DNA from: Cavenderia fasciculata
Lineage: Eukaryota > Evosea > Eumycetozoa > Acytosteliales > Cavenderiaceae
Reading direction: 5' to 3'
Assembly (NCBI RefSeq): GCF_000203815.1
Contig: NW_004457690.1
Span: 124,001-188,000, forward strand
DNA: 64,000 nt
Positions 48,227 through 61,049 of this stretch are shown piece by piece. The notes under the pieces were generated by a model. It did no database searches and had not been told where the DNA came from. It worked only from the letters and a program-made list of their open reading frames with translations. Position numbers and translations under genes: made by a program. Every line of letters begins with the position of its first letter. The first letter of the stretch is position 1.

Positions 48227-50199
48227 ATGGAGTCCATAAACATTAAGCCACAACCTTTACAAAATGGTATGAACCATCGAAAAGATTATAGGTTATAAAT
48301 ATTTATGTTTGAATGTACCTTTTGGCTAACTTGAAACCTTTTTTTTCTCACCCACCCACACAACCACCCCACCAATGCCACCTCTATAGATTTTTATCAT
48401 CACAACAAAACAACCAACACAACAACAGCAACAACATCAACTCCATCAAGCAATGTTAATAAACAAAGCTATAATAGTAGTAGTAATAATAGTAATAATG
48501 GTATAGGTGGAACAAAAGACAACATTAGCAGCAGCAGTGGTCCTTCCAATGGCAAAATGCACACACCATTGGTCAACGTAAATGCAAATGTTGTCTTTCC
48601 AACCTTTAAAAAAAATCCAACAGAAACACCACCATTAATGAGCCAAAATGCCTCAGGTCGAGGCATTAATAACACTTCATCTTCATCTTCATCTTTTCCG
48701 TCACCCCAAAAACCAAATAATAATAATAATACCAATAATAATAACAATAATAATAATAATAATATTTCTTCTTCATCATCATCATCATCTTCTAATAATA
48801 ATAATTTGTATAAAAATAATAATAATAACGGATATACCAATGGCGTCCAAAATTTTAATAGCAATAATGGATTTCAAAAAACAACGAATAACAATAATGT
48901 ACCATGGTCAACTTCACCTCAAATGAAACCTTCTTCATATACTCAACAAACACCACCACTTTCCTCATCTTCATCATCAACACCAACATCGTCATCACTG
49001 TCATCTTTACAATCAACATCATCCTCATCAACATCAGCACAACAACAACCTATGGGACAATCATCACAACCTGGGTTGCAATCAGAATATCAACTACGAA
49101 AGAGCACAGGTGCTCTTCCTAGAGTAAACAATAATTTTCCAAAACCACCACCAATTGCAACAAACAATCAAAACTTTGTAAGATCCAACAGTGAAACCTT
49201 TAAATTTGTCCCTCCAAGCGCATTTAATAATTCAAGATCATATAATAACAACAACAATAACAACAATAACCATAATAATAGCGGAGGTTATAAAAATAAC
49301 TATAACAATAATAATAATAATAACAACAACAGATACCCACCACAACGTTCAAATTCTTCACCATTCATTGAATATAAACAACAACCACCAAACTCTAATA
49401 ATAACAACAACAATAATAATAACTTAAATAATAGTACCAATACCTTTGAGCATAACCATCAATTAAATAATAGTAACAATAATAATCCAACAACCTCTTT
49501 TAAAGGTACCGATAATATGAGATCAAATAACTTGAAAAATGATCATCCAATAACAACAAATGACCAAATCAAATCATCAACCTCTCCAACAAGTTCACCA
49601 GCATCCTCTGAAGGATACATACATGAAACACATGTGGTGGACAAAGAGATGGACGCATTATTGGAGACATTGCATCTTTATACCAACAATGGCAACCACA
49701 ACAACAACTCTCACGATGAAATTGAATTGGTCAAGCCAGATATACTACTCTCCAAGGATCAATCTCTATTCTCCTTGAATGCAAAGGAAATGGAGCAAGA
49801 GGAGGTACATGATAAAGAAGAAGAGGATGATGAAGAGGAACAAATATTAGAGTTTGGTTCCCTTACCACCTCTTCCTTTATCGTAAATGCTGATAGTACT
49901 GTTATTACTACGCCCTCATCTTCTTCTTCTCTTTCAACCCCTACATCTTCCACCTCCTCTCTTGGTAGTATCTTTTCGAGTGGGACCCTATCCTTTTCTA
50001 CTTGGGCTCCCCCACCAGTGTCAACATCGTCATCGTCTGTCACTTCGTCAACATCTCCCACCCCATCTTCAAAACAAAGACCCATTTCTCCACCAACCCT
50101 CTTTTATCAACAACAACAGATCAAAGAGAGAGAAGAGAAATATCACAACAGTAATATCAATAACTTGAATGTCAACAATAACAAAGTTAATTATAACAG

Positions 50200-50246
<47 letters not shown>

Positions 50247-50935
50247 TTGCCCCACCACAACAACAACATAGAGACATGGGTGCATTGGTACCTCCACCAG
50301 GTTTTGTTTCTCCATTCTTGGAAAGTACCAATAATCATCATCAACAACAACAACAGCAACAGCATCCATACTCGTCACCATCTTTGGTTAGTTCAAGAGG
50401 ACTTGTTGACGAGTCTCACCAACAACAACAACAAGATACTCAAGCCCAAGTGCAACCAAATGACTTATTCTTAATGTTTAAGCAAAGAGTTATAATGGAG
50501 AACCAAAATCAACAATTACAACAACAACACACTGAACAACAACCACAACAACACCACCAGTTGCATCACCAACAACTACTACAACAGCAACAACACAATG
50601 AACAACAACAATTGCTTCACCAACAACAATTACATCACCAACAACAATTACATCATCAACAACAGCAATTACATCTACAACAACAACAACAATTACATAG
50701 ACAACAACAACTTCATCAACAACAACAAAACATACCACCACAATACATGCACCAATACCAACATCATCAACAACAACAACAACCACAACAACCAATCTAT
50801 CCAACACAATTCCATCACCATCCAAATATGCAACCTCATTTCCCACAACCAATGGGATTGGATAAATGGTTTGGTCCTCAAATCTATGTGAATCCACACT
50901 CTATTCATTCAGAGATTGACAATAATCGTATCTAA
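48227..50935 (+). CDS. Asn/Gln/Ser-rich low-complexity protein
   Basis: Two exons (48227-48266, 48390-50935) give 861 aa. Most of the protein is poly-Asn, poly-Ser and, in the last third, poly-Gln with His. Sites that look conserved are: the short N-terminus (MESINIKPQPLQN), the YQLRKSTGALPRV segment near 200, an acidic middle part (HETHVVDKEMDALLETLHLY, then a DKEEEDDEEEQILEFG run), the PPPGFVSPF motif, a helix-like DLFLMFKQRVIMENQ, and the C-terminal GLDKWFGPQIYVNPHSIHSEI. PPPGF-type motifs occur in mRNA-decay and translation-control proteins, so a role in RNP granules is possible but unproven. I do not recognise the family. Confidence 0.75.
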
Positions 50936-51040
50936 ACAAAAAAATAAGAGGATTATAATAAGAATAAACTACGCCCATCAAACAAACTATTTTTTTTTCT
51001 AATCAGATATTATCATTCAGCTATTTATTATATTAATTTA

Positions 51041-52697
51041 TTAATTGGATTCATTGACTTGATACCATTGTGGTGCAAATAAACTAATGGACATTACAGG
51101 TTCATTCATACCAGTAATATCAAATGTCGAAGTTGTTTGGTCATATTGACTATAATAATCTGATTTATCATTTGTTGTATAAACCATTGCGTTTACATGA
51201 TATAAAGTTTCATCAAAGTCACCAGAAAAGACTAGATTTGTGAAAATGGTTTGACTCTATAAACAAAAAAGAAAATTAGTATTTGGTCAAAGATATATTT
51301 GATTCTTTTCTTACATCAAAAACAAGAGCAGAACAACCAGCAGTTGTATTATCCAAACAAGCAGCCATGGTACAAATTTGAGCATCCCAAAATGTATTAA
51401 AATTATTGTTAAAGCTAATCAAAGCAAAGTATTGGTCACCTGGGATGGTGAGGGTTTCATAGGAGAATTTACATTGGAAACCATTGTTTGTTGAATAGAT
51501 TATTTCTTGTTGGTTAGACTCTGGTTTGAATATTTCAAAGGTAGAGTTGAAAGAGTTGGGTGGAACACCTTGCATGTTGGTTGTATAACGACCGGGTGAC
51601 ATCTTGTATTTGGCGGCCAAAGATTGAATTTCAACCGAATCCTTGATAATGCGAGGTGATCTATCTTTGTTGGTGGAGCTGTCTATGATGGGGACCTTTG
51701 TAATGGCAATCGTGCTTGCTGGACTTAGATTTGGATTAAAGTCTGTGACTAGAGGAGTGCCACTTGAAAATATACCAGAGCCACTTGTAATCGAATAGGT
51801 TCCGACATTGGACGCTAAAATGTTTGCGCCTCCAAAGTAGGAAAGATATTGTTGTACCTGTCGTGCATATGCATAGTTTGCATTAATCCATTCTGTAGAA
51901 TAGACGATATTCTTGACACCCATTACTTGAAGCAACTCTAATTGTGGTTGCTCGAAAAGAATGTCAAAACATATCATCATGCCAAATGTAACGTTAAAGT
52001 GTGTATCAAAGACGACAATGTCAGGTACCGATGGTTCATTAAATACCTGTCCCTCATTGCCATACAAGTGGGATTTGTGATATTTGCCAATCACCATACC
52101 TTGATTAGAGAATGCAACTTGTGTATTATATTGAAATCTACCATCTTCTGGACAATCGCTACTACTACTACTATTTGTACAATAGACAACATCACCCATA
52201 ACAGCTACTACTACCATATTATATTGTTTTGCTAAACAACTTAGAGATTGTGTAATAGGATAATCATTATATGATTTATTCTTGCATGGAATAATCTAAA
52301 AAGGAAAAAAATAAGTACAAAGTTTAGCAGGGTATCCTATTTAGAAATTCAATCTTACTTGATCAATAACATTTGGTATTTCTTCAAGATATGGATATAT
52401 TTGGTCTCTAGTTTGGAATCCTTGCCCTCCAATGATACCATATTCTGGGAAGACGATAATATCCACATGACTCTTTGATGCTTGTTCAATGTATTTAGCA
52501 TAGTTTTTTACATTTGAAAGCATATATTCATCGGCAAGCTCCTTTGTTGCATTTAGAGGTGGTATATGAAATTCTGAAGGTGCATAGTCTACTACTGCTG
52601 CAGTATAATATGAGGCAGCAGAAGAAGAGTCAATACTTGCTTTAACAATAGTAGTTAAAGTTAATATAAAAGATAATAACAATAATTTATCTCTCAT
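51041..52697 (-). CDS. Secreted vanin/biotinidase-like amidohydrolase
   Basis: A carbon-nitrogen hydrolase of the vanin/biotinidase branch, expected to cleave an amide such as pantetheine or biocytin. Exons 52697-52359, 52295-51315 and 51256-51041 give 511 aa, the usual length for this branch. It starts with a signal peptide (KLLLLSFILTLTTIVKAS). The catalytic triad is visible: Glu in IVFPEYGIIG, Lys in YHKSHLYGNE, and Cys in FGMMICFDILF. The TEW sequence in YSTEWIN also fits the family. Several N-glycosylation sequons and extra cysteines in the C-terminal third are consistent with a secreted or lysosomal glycoprotein. No GPI-attachment tail is seen, unlike human vanin-1. Substrate cannot be told from sequence. 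Confidence 0.92.
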
Positions 52698-53021
52698 CCT
52701 TTTTTTTGCAAACTTGAAATGAATAATGAAAGCTTTAAACCTACTTTAATGCATTTCGGATGGTCGCTTGTTTTATAAAAAAAACAAATGAATTAATTAG
52801 ATTTAATTCCCGGATCAATTTTAATGGAATCTCATATTTCCCACGGATAATTATGATATTGATAAACATAATGTTTTGTTGTCTTTTACTACTACGATGA
52901 TTTGTTTTTGAAAAGATATGACTTTTATTTACATTTTTACAGAGGGAAGGAAAATGTTGCGCATTAATTGAGAAAAAAGGTTAGGGTGTTGGTAGAGTGG
53001 CTGGAAAAGGTTTTAAAGGAG
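52698..53021. other. Short intergenic region
   Basis: Just over 300 bp between two minus-strand genes. It carries the upstream region of the vanin-like gene and nothing gene-like. Confidence 0.6.
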
Positions 53022-55235
53022 TTATAAAGATATATCGCCATTATTATTGAATAAGTTATTGAGGTCATAAGGTTGACTACCTTGATGTTGAGGTGGGTTT
53101 AAATCAGTTTTGGTTAAGGGCATATTATTCTGTTGGTTTTGTTGTTGGTGTTGATTTTGTTGTTGTTGTTGTTGTGGCTGTTGTTGTAAATGTTGATGAT
53201 CTGAATCTACAAAAATAAAAAATAATCAAAAATATTAATATGAATATTTACCAAAAACTTCCTTCCTTTTTGATTTATACATACCACCAAAGAATAAAAA
53301 TTCAGAAGGATTTTCAAATACATGGAAATCAGCTGTGAATAAAGTTTGATGATTTGGCATTTCACCAGAAGGAGTCATTTCCCAATAATTGCTTGTCGTA
53401 GAGGTTGGATCATGAGATGGAGGGTAGTTGGTAATGTCACCGCCTGTTGTTCCGGCTCCTCCTGCTCCTTGGTAATAGCCTGCCTTTGATTGTGTTTGTT
53501 GTTGTTGTGGCACAGAGTGATGTTCGTGTTGTTGTTGTGGAAAATTCAAATCAAGTGGTTTCTTTGTTTGTGAAGAATTGTTGTTGTTGTTGTTGTTGTT
53601 GTTATTGGATTGTGTTGGTGGTGGTGGCGATGATGTTGATGAACTTGGAGTAGTGCTACTATTTTGAAGTCTTATAATTTGTGGTGCCACAATGGTTCCT
53701 GTTTGTTGTTGTTGTTGTTGTTGTGGTTGTTGTTGTTGAGGTAATTGTAATGGTTGTTGATGTGTTAGAGGTTGTTGATGTAATAATGATGAAGAGGATT
53801 GTGCATGAGTTTGGATGGGGACGGAATTTGATATTGAATCTGACAAGACAAATGGTGGGATATTATAGTTGCTGGAAGACGACGAGGAGTCGGTGCTGCT
53901 GGCCATTGTGTGGTGTGCGAGTTGGCTCTTTTTGCCAAGTGCGTTGTCTTGTGGGTAGAGAGAGATGGGTGACAATGCGGGCGACTGGGTATCAATGTCT
54001 TCGTCGTCGTCGTCATCGTCGTCATCGCCACTCTTGGAGTCTCTTGTGGTGGAGGGGGGATGATTCCGAATGTCTGCACCAATTCGCTTGACGAGTGTCG
54101 AGTTCCAGTGATTCTTGATCGCATTGGCGGGACGACCGTCCAAGAGCTTTGATATTGCGGTCCACTTGTTGCCGAGCTCTTGGTGCGACTCTATGATGAG
54201 TCTGTCCTCTTCGGGTGTCCAGTTTGTCTTTCTCACGTCGGGGCTGAGATGGTTGAACCATCGCTCACGACACTGCTTTCCAATACGGCCGGGGATCTTT
54301 GAGGCTATGGTAGACCATTCTTTAGGTCCATTCTTATTTACAAGTTCGATGAGCTTGGCATCTTCCTCATCCTTCCATGGGCCCTTGACAATGGTGCCGA
54401 CCTTTGGCCAGCGACCCGACCCCTCACCCTCACTCCACTTGGACTTGCTTGTCGATCTGCTATTTTTCGATTTCTTGGATGGCGACATGGGGGCCATTGA
54501 GGGTGACAGCGAAGGCGACATGGAGAGTGGGGTCGGGGGGTTAGAGAGTGTTGTGTTTTGAAAGGCCAATTGGACAGAGGTCAGTCCAGGCGATTGGGTG
54601 ACTGGTGTGAGGAGGGGTGATGATACAAGTAGGGGTTGAACCTTGAGAAGACTAAAGTCTCCGTCGTCTTCCAATTTTCTCTTGGCGACGCTTCCCGAGG
54701 TAGGTGTTCCAACAATCAATGGTGACATGACCTGTGATGGCATGGTTGGAGTCATGCAACTAGAGACTGATGGAGGGATCACCGATGTTGTAGTGGTACT
54801 CTCTCCATACTCTCTTGAATTATTTGTTGCCATTTGTGATGAATTTGATAGATTATTATTGGATGCGTTAGTGTTGTTGTTTGATGTCGATAAAACGGCA
54901 GTTAGATATGGTGAATGTACAGGTTGTTGTTGTGTTTGATAAATTGATTGAGGTTGTTGTTGTTGTAGTTGATGATGATATTGATGGCTGTATTGTTGTA
55001 GTTGTGGTTGTGGTTGGTAATGTAGATACTGTGGTATGGCCGAATGATAAATTGGTGAATGTGGTGGGATTATATGATGCTGTTGGGTTTGGTGTTGTTG
55101 TTGCTGTTGTTGTTGTAGCTGCTGCTGATATTGATATTGGTTGGTTACTTGTTGAGCCGGTTGCAGTTGCTGAGATGGGGGTATATGCTGTTGAATGGCA
55201 ATTCCAGCATTCATTTGATAAAGTGTATTATTCAT
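53022..55235 (-). CDS. R2R3-type Myb transcription factor, Gln-rich
   Basis: Two exons (55235-53285 and 53206-53022) give 711 aa. The first 110 residues are poly-Gln with His and Pro. Residues about 280-385 are two Myb repeats. R2 reads KGPWKDEEDAKLIELVNKNG to IGKQCRERWFNHL, and R3 reads NWTPEEDRLIIESHQELG to NAIKNHWNSTL. The three spaced tryptophans in R2 and R3 are present. Before R2 the WPKVGTIV stretch may be a remnant of R1. An acidic run (DDDDDDDED) follows, then Ser/Gln-rich regions that could activate transcription. The C-terminus ends DLNNLFNNNGDISL. Dictyostelids have many such Myb genes, and I cannot tell which this is. The Myb core is GC-ended while the rest is AT-rich. Confidence 0.93.
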
Positions 55236-57462
55236 TGTTGTAGTTGTAGTTTTTTTTTTGATTGATTGAAAATATATTATTATTATTAATATTTGTTAAT
55301 AATAATAAAAAAAATAAAAAAAAAGAAAAAAAGAATAATTTAAATTAGAAAATTATTATTATTATTATTATTATTAATAATGAGTACTAGTATTGTTTGT
55401 CTCTCTTTGTTGATGTGTGTGTGAGTGAGTGTGTTTTTGGGGAAAAAAAAACCAGAAAGGAAGGAATATATATAATAACAATATTATTATTATTATTATT
55501 ATTATTATTTAATATATTATATATATATGATGATTATTATGATTATTGTAATATATTTTAATGGATATAAGATAAGAATCTTTTGTTGTTTTATAAAGAT
55601 ATTAACAGAGGTAAGAGGTAGGTAGGTAGGTAGGGTTGGATGGAATTAAAAAGTGTGAGAGGGTGTGTTTGTTGGTTATACAATACAAAAAGAAAAAAAA
55701 AACAAAAAGAACAAGATGATGAGTGTGTTGCCTATTGATAATTAATAAATAAATAAAGTAGTAGGTGGTTGGTGTATGTATGTATGTCTATATGTCTATG
55801 TCTATGTCTATGTCTATGTGTATAGTTGGTTTATAAAATTTAATAGACACACCAGCCAGCAATCAATAAAAGAAGAAGAAGAAGAAGAAAATATTGAATT
55901 CTTATCAACCTATACAAAAAGGTTTCTCTTTTTCTATTTGTTTGGTTTGTTTGGTTGGTTGGTTGACTATTGTATAAAGGCAGAAGGAAGAGGATGAAGA
56001 AGAAGACGAGACAATGCTAAAATGTCCTTTCCATAAAATGAATTAAAGAAAACTATGTATGTTGCTTGCTGCTCTTGCTAAATGTAAATTTGTTCTCTTC
56101 TCTCTCTGTGTTGTTGTTGTTTGTTGTTTGATTGATATTGATACAAAATTATATATATAATGTGTGGTATTATGAATTGTATATATATAGATAATATGAT
56201 TGTTGCGATGCTAAATTACAACACTAAAAGTAGCTACTAATAGGTTATCAGGTGACCGATTGATTGATTGATTGATAAGGAGAAGAAATAAAAAATCCTA
56301 CTTTGTACAATAGTAGTAGTAGCAGTAATTATAATGATGTTTGTTTTGGGTTGGTGAACAAGGAAGAAGAAGAAGATGAAGATAGATGGATGGAGTAAGA
56401 GGAGGAAAATTGATCAAACGAGATAAAGTAGTATCTCTAGCGAATTGGTTGTGGTGTGCGATGCCTGTTGGTTGAGGTGTGGGTGGTGGTGGTGGGAGTG
56501 GGGGGGTGTTTGTTGTTGTTGTTCTCTCTCTTCTTTTCTCTCTGCTGCTGCTTGAAAACACAGAGAAAAAATGAAATTGTTTGTGATTGCGTAAAAAATG
56601 TAATTGTGCAATATAAAGGAGACAGGTTGTGCAGAAAATAGAATATAATGTTTAATTAATTCAATTCACAATTCTCGAGAATTCGACACATTGATTGAAA
56701 CACAAAAAACAAATAAATAAAAATAATTATGAAACAAAACAAAAAAGTATTTCTTTCGTATCAAAGTTAGAGTTATGTTTTTTTTTGATAGAATAACAAT
56801 AAAAAAAACAGCACCCACCAGAGTAGGTAAAAGGATTCGATTGATACCACCACGACCACAGTACTGTGTGTGTGTGAGTGTGTTTAAGAGAAAAAAAAAA
56901 AAAGGACTGCCCCTAAAACGATTGATGGTGACCAATCTTTTCAAGAAGAGAGGGTGTGACAAAAGATAGAAGCAGAAGAGAGCAGGAGCTGGTTGAAAGC
57001 CAGCCAGCTGGCAAAAAGAACTAGTAGATTCATTCGATGCATCCTCCTTTCAATCTATCCTATCTATCAATCTCTCTCTTTGGGGGTGGTAGTAGTCAAT
57101 CAAATCCTTCTTCTTTTTTCATAGAGGAGGGAGGAAGATAAGATAATACGATCTGTATTGTATCTTGATTTGATTTCTAAAACGCCATTCATGACGAAAT
57201 GAACCAGGCGGTGGTTGAAAACACAAACACATCTACATCATCAATACCGAACCATATTTGTGATTTGGATTGGTGGATCAATGGAAACAAAACGATACAC
57301 AATTGCGGTTGTTATTCTTTCTTTCCTTCCTTCCTTCCTTCCTTCCTGGTTGGAATATATGAATGATGAATGATTATAACATCTGATGTCATCGTCGTGT
57401 ATTGGATCTTTTTTGGTGTTGTTGATTGGCCAATTGTCATGGCTATCTATTTATGTTTATGC

Positions 57463-57651
57463 TTATCTACATACCTTTTTGTTCTTTTTCTTGTATACTC
57501 TTTTCTTTTGTTGTTTTTTCACTATTGGAAGTGATTTGATTGGTTGTTCTTGTTCTAGTTGTTCTGGTTGTTGTTCTACTTCTGTTGTTGTTGTTGTTGG
57601 TGAAGGTGGTGGTGGTGGTAGCTGTAGTTGTTGGTCTTCTTTGGTAATCAT
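57463..57651 (-). CDS. Possible orphan first exon (Pro/Thr/Gln/Lys-rich)
   Basis: A minus-strand frame begins with ATG at 57651 and reads ITKEDQQLQLPPPPPSPTTTTT, then a Gln/Glu stretch and a Lys-rich end (KKRVYKKKNKK). It runs straight into a consensus donor, GTATGT, near 57471. Bias is dictyostelid-like, but I found no convincing acceptor and no downstream exon up to the Myb gene. It may be part of a longer 5' region of the Myb gene, a small protein or chance. Confidence 0.2.
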   Translation of the reverse strand: MITKEDQQLQLPPPPPSPTTTTTEVEQQPEQLEQEQPIKSLPIVKKQQKKRVYKKKNKKVCR

Positions 57652-58825
57652 CTATATTGATACCACTAATATATTACTATATATTTGTGTGACTATGAAG
57701 ATGATGGTAGTAGTAGAGGAAGGAAGAGATTAGATAACCAATATAATATAATACAATTTTAATCTAAAAGTAAAGTAATTCCACCACACTGTTTGTTTAT
57801 ACGACTAATAATACAAATAATTATCTACTATATATTTAATTTGGCGGGATGTTCCAAAAGAAGAGAAGAGGGATAAAAGGGGATGATGTGAAAAAAAAAA
57901 TGTTTCGAGATCAAAAGATATTAACCAAGAGGCAGGCAGGGTTGGAGAAAAGATATCTCTCGATAAAAAGAGAAATATCCAAAACGGTGTAGGTGTAGAG
58001 TGGAACTTCAATACCAATACATTTTCTTACCTTTTTTTTGTTAAAGAGTTAATGTTTGTCTGTATCTATCTGTCTAAATGTTTTTATAATATTATTATTA
58101 TTCTAATTATTATTATTTTGGTTTATCAGTGAGCAACAAGACTGGGACTGGTTTCCAAATTTTAAATTACAGCTGTTATTACAATGGGGTGAGAGTTTTC
58201 TTTTCTTTTCTTCTCTGACTGAATATTTTCTCCTAAAAAGTGAATAAATAAACTTCTGTCTCTCTATCTTTTTTAATTTGGTATCTATCTGTTTGGTACT
58301 TTGATACTACAATGAAAGGAAAAGATTGGTGGAACCAAAAAAAAAAACAAAAAATAATAATAATATAAAACTTGGAGAAGGTGGAGGGGGTGGACGAAAG
58401 GGGATCTCTTAGTTTGTTTGAAGCAATGCAAGCTATTATTTTTTAATTAAAATAATTAAAATAATAATTATTATTTTTAATAATATTAATATTAGCAAGG
58501 TGTTGTCCAAAGGTAATTGAGATAGGGGGTGTTGTTGTTTCTCCTACAAATATTATTATTATTATTATTATTATTGTTGAATGATAGTCGATAATTATTG
58601 AAAAACAATTGAATGGATAAGATCTTTTCTAAAGTCCATTTTTAGACAAGTTTTTTTTTTTTTCTTGAATTATTGAAATATTTTTTTTTATTAAATTTCA
58701 TCTCTTTGGAGTATCCCCTGGATGTTTTGTTTCAATGGACCCCTCCCAATAGGGAGAAAGGGGGACAAACGAATTTGTTGGTCTTTTATTTAAATATAAT
58801 TTATTTTATTTTTCAAGTAGACAAA

Positions 58826-58924
58826 GAAAATCTTTAGAAAAGATTGATTTACAATTGATATTGATATTGATATTCCCACTATAAACATTAATATTTTGTA
58901 AATCAATCCTTTCTAAAGATTTTC
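58826..58924. ncRNA. 29-bp hairpin, candidate small-RNA precursor or MITE
   Basis: 58826-58854 pairs with 58896-58924. Only one of the 29 positions is not Watson-Crick (A/G, which becomes a G-U pair on the other strand). The loop of 41 nt contains three GATATT units. Neither coding nor low-complexity sequence explains so long a stem. Dictyostelium has Dicer-processed miRNAs, so a precursor is possible. A foldback transposable element is the alternative. Strand cannot be decided. Confidence 0.45.
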
Positions 58925-59047
58925 AACAAAAATAAGATGTGTCATTTCCCATGTAATCTAAAATTATCCATATATTGTACAATATTCAAAAATAAATGAT
59001 GTTATAGTGATATAATTTAGTACACATGTGAGATAGTGTACTTTATT

Positions 59048-59098
59048 AAATTTCACTCAAGTGAGCACAATTGAATCAGAGGGGCTTGAGTGAAATTT
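59048..59098. repeat. 14-bp perfect inverted repeat upstream of AP-1 mu
   Basis: AAATTTCACTCAAG at 59048-59061 and its reverse complement at 59085-59098, with a 23-nt loop. It lies about 240 bp before the AP-1 mu start codon, which suggests a dimeric protein-binding site or cruciform in the promoter. Confidence 0.6.
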
Positions 59099-59337
59099 GT
59101 TGGGGAGTTTTAAAAAAAAAATAAGAAGAACAAAAACTTTTCATTCGACTTGGGAGAATCTTCACTAGTGTCACAAGAAGTTTATTAAATAAAGAGCAAG
59201 CTAGTTCATTTCGATAGAAAGATAGATAAATTGTATTCATCCTTTATATATATAAAATAGAATAGAACAATCAATCAATCAATCAATCGACAATAAATAG
59301 ATAGTAGAGTGTGTAGAAAGAAAGAAGGAATTAAAGA

Positions 59338-61049
59338 ATGGCAGCATCAGCTATCTTTTTAATGGACTCTAAAGGCAAGGTCCTCATCTCTAGAAACTAT
59401 AGAGGTGATGTTCCAATGAGTGTTGCCTCAAAGTTTGTATCTAAACTATTGGAAGAAGAAGATATGAATTTGAAACCAATCATTGAAGAAGATGGTATCT
59501 CTTATATCTACGTTAAACATAATAATCTCTATTGTAAGTTGAAAACTATTCATTGATCATCAAGATAGATTAATAAAACCTAACAATCATTTTATCATAT
59601 TACATTATATTAAATCAAAATATGCATAGTACTTGCAACAACAGAGAGAAACGCAAATGCTGCAACTATATTACTTTTCTTGTACAAGATGATTGAAGTA
59701 TTCAATGAATACTTTAAAGAATTGGAAGAAGAAAGTATACGTGACAACTTTGTCGTCATTTACGAGTTGATGGACGAAATGATGGACTTTGGTTATCCAC
59801 AATCAACTGAACCAAAGATTTTACAAGAGTAATTAATCAAACTAGATAGATAAGAACAAGAGGGCTGGAGATTAACTTTTTCAATTCATTCAAATTTATA
59901 GATATATCACACAAGAAGGTTATAAATTGGAACGTGGTGTAAAGGGACCAGTGTTACCATCAGCTATTACTGGTGCTGTATCATGGAGAAAGGAAGGAAT
60001 TAAATATAACAAAAACGAAGTATTCCTTGATGTTGTTGAAAGCATCAACCTTTTGGTTTCTGCCAATGGTACTGTTCTCAGATCAGAGATTGTTGGTGCC
60101 ATCAAGATGAAATCAAAGTTGTCTGGTATGCCAGAACTTAGATTAGGTTTAAATGATAAAATCCTTTTTGAAAATAGTGCAAAGAGTATGTAAAAAATAG
60201 AGGAAAAAGATTAAAGAAATGGTAGTATCAAGACATTAGTATTTATATTTATTTATTTTATTTTAGCTGGAGCACCAAAAGGTAAGGGAGTTGAATTGGA
60301 AGATGTTAAATTCCATCAATGTGTACGTTTGAGCAAGTTTGAAAATGATCGTACCATTTCATTCATTCCACCTGATGGAGAGTTTGAACTCATGTCATAC
60401 CGTCTCAACACTACCGTCAAGCCACTTATTTGGATTGAATGTATCATGGATTCTCATGCTCACAGTCGTGTTGAATACCTTGTAAAGGCTAAATCACAAT
60501 TCAAGGGTAAATCAATTGCCAATAATGTTCAAATTATTGTTCCAGTACCACCTGATGCTGATTCTCCCAAATTTAGAGTATGTCATTAATAATAATAACA
60601 ACAACAATAATTGGTTTAAACCTACGTTTCTCTAACTTGTTTTATTTATTATTATTTTTAGTGTACAATGGGAACTTGCAAATATGCACCAGAAAAAGAC
60701 GCCATTATTTGGAATATTAAACAATTCCCAGGTGGAGGTAAAGAATTCTTAATGAGAGCTCACTTTGGTCTTCCATCCATTTCAAATGGTAAATATTTAA
60801 ATCAAATAGAAACATGACAACAAGACTCTTTCTTTTCAATACTAATGATTAAATTTCCAATTAATTAAATGTTTAGATGATAAGCCACAAAATAAGCCAC
60901 CCATTATGGTTCAATTCGAAATTCCATATTACACTGTATCAGGTATTCAAGTTCGTTATCTCAAGATCATAGAAAAGAGTGGTTATCAAGCGCTCCCATG
61001 GGTTAGATATGTTTGTTTGTCTGGTGATTACGCTTTCCGTACTGGATAA
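59338..61049 (+). CDS. apm1: AP-1 complex mu subunit (clathrin adaptor)
   Basis: Medium chain of the AP-1 adaptor, which sorts cargo with YXX-phi signals between the trans-Golgi network and endosomes. Six exons (59338-59533, 59630-59828, 59902-60185, 60267-60577, 60662-60788, 60877-61049) sum to 1290 nt, 429 aa, matching AP-1 mu from other eukaryotes. The start MAASAIFLMDSKGKVLISRNYRGDV, the EYFKELEEESIRDNF and ELMDEMMDFGYPQ blocks and the linker KILQEYITQEG are diagnostic for mu1 rather than mu2. The C-terminal mu homology domain starts near 165 with AVSWR and ends GYQALPWVRY, then FRTG. The cargo pocket lies in this domain. Introns all have GTAAG or GTATG donors. Confidence 0.97.

Larger units (their letters stand above)
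55236..59337. other. 4.1-kb gene-poor region
   Basis: The longest stretch without a clear gene. It holds the Myb 5' flank, TTA microsatellites near 55350-55510, TTCC repeats (57323-57348), the hairpins listed separately, and several small open frames. One possible exon is given separately at 57463-57651. Its length and simple-sequence content suggest a large regulatory region for the Myb and AP-1 mu genes, or a missed gene with much low complexity. Confidence 0.45.

Noticed and set aside
48469-48864. Leucine-rich minus-strand frame opposite the Asn/Gln-rich gene
   Set aside because: Antisense of AAT and TCA repeats, with no domain.
53447-55243. Several plus-strand frames opposite the Myb gene
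   Set aside because: Valine-rich products of antisense CAA/CAC codons. The Myb repeats on the other strand are unambiguous.
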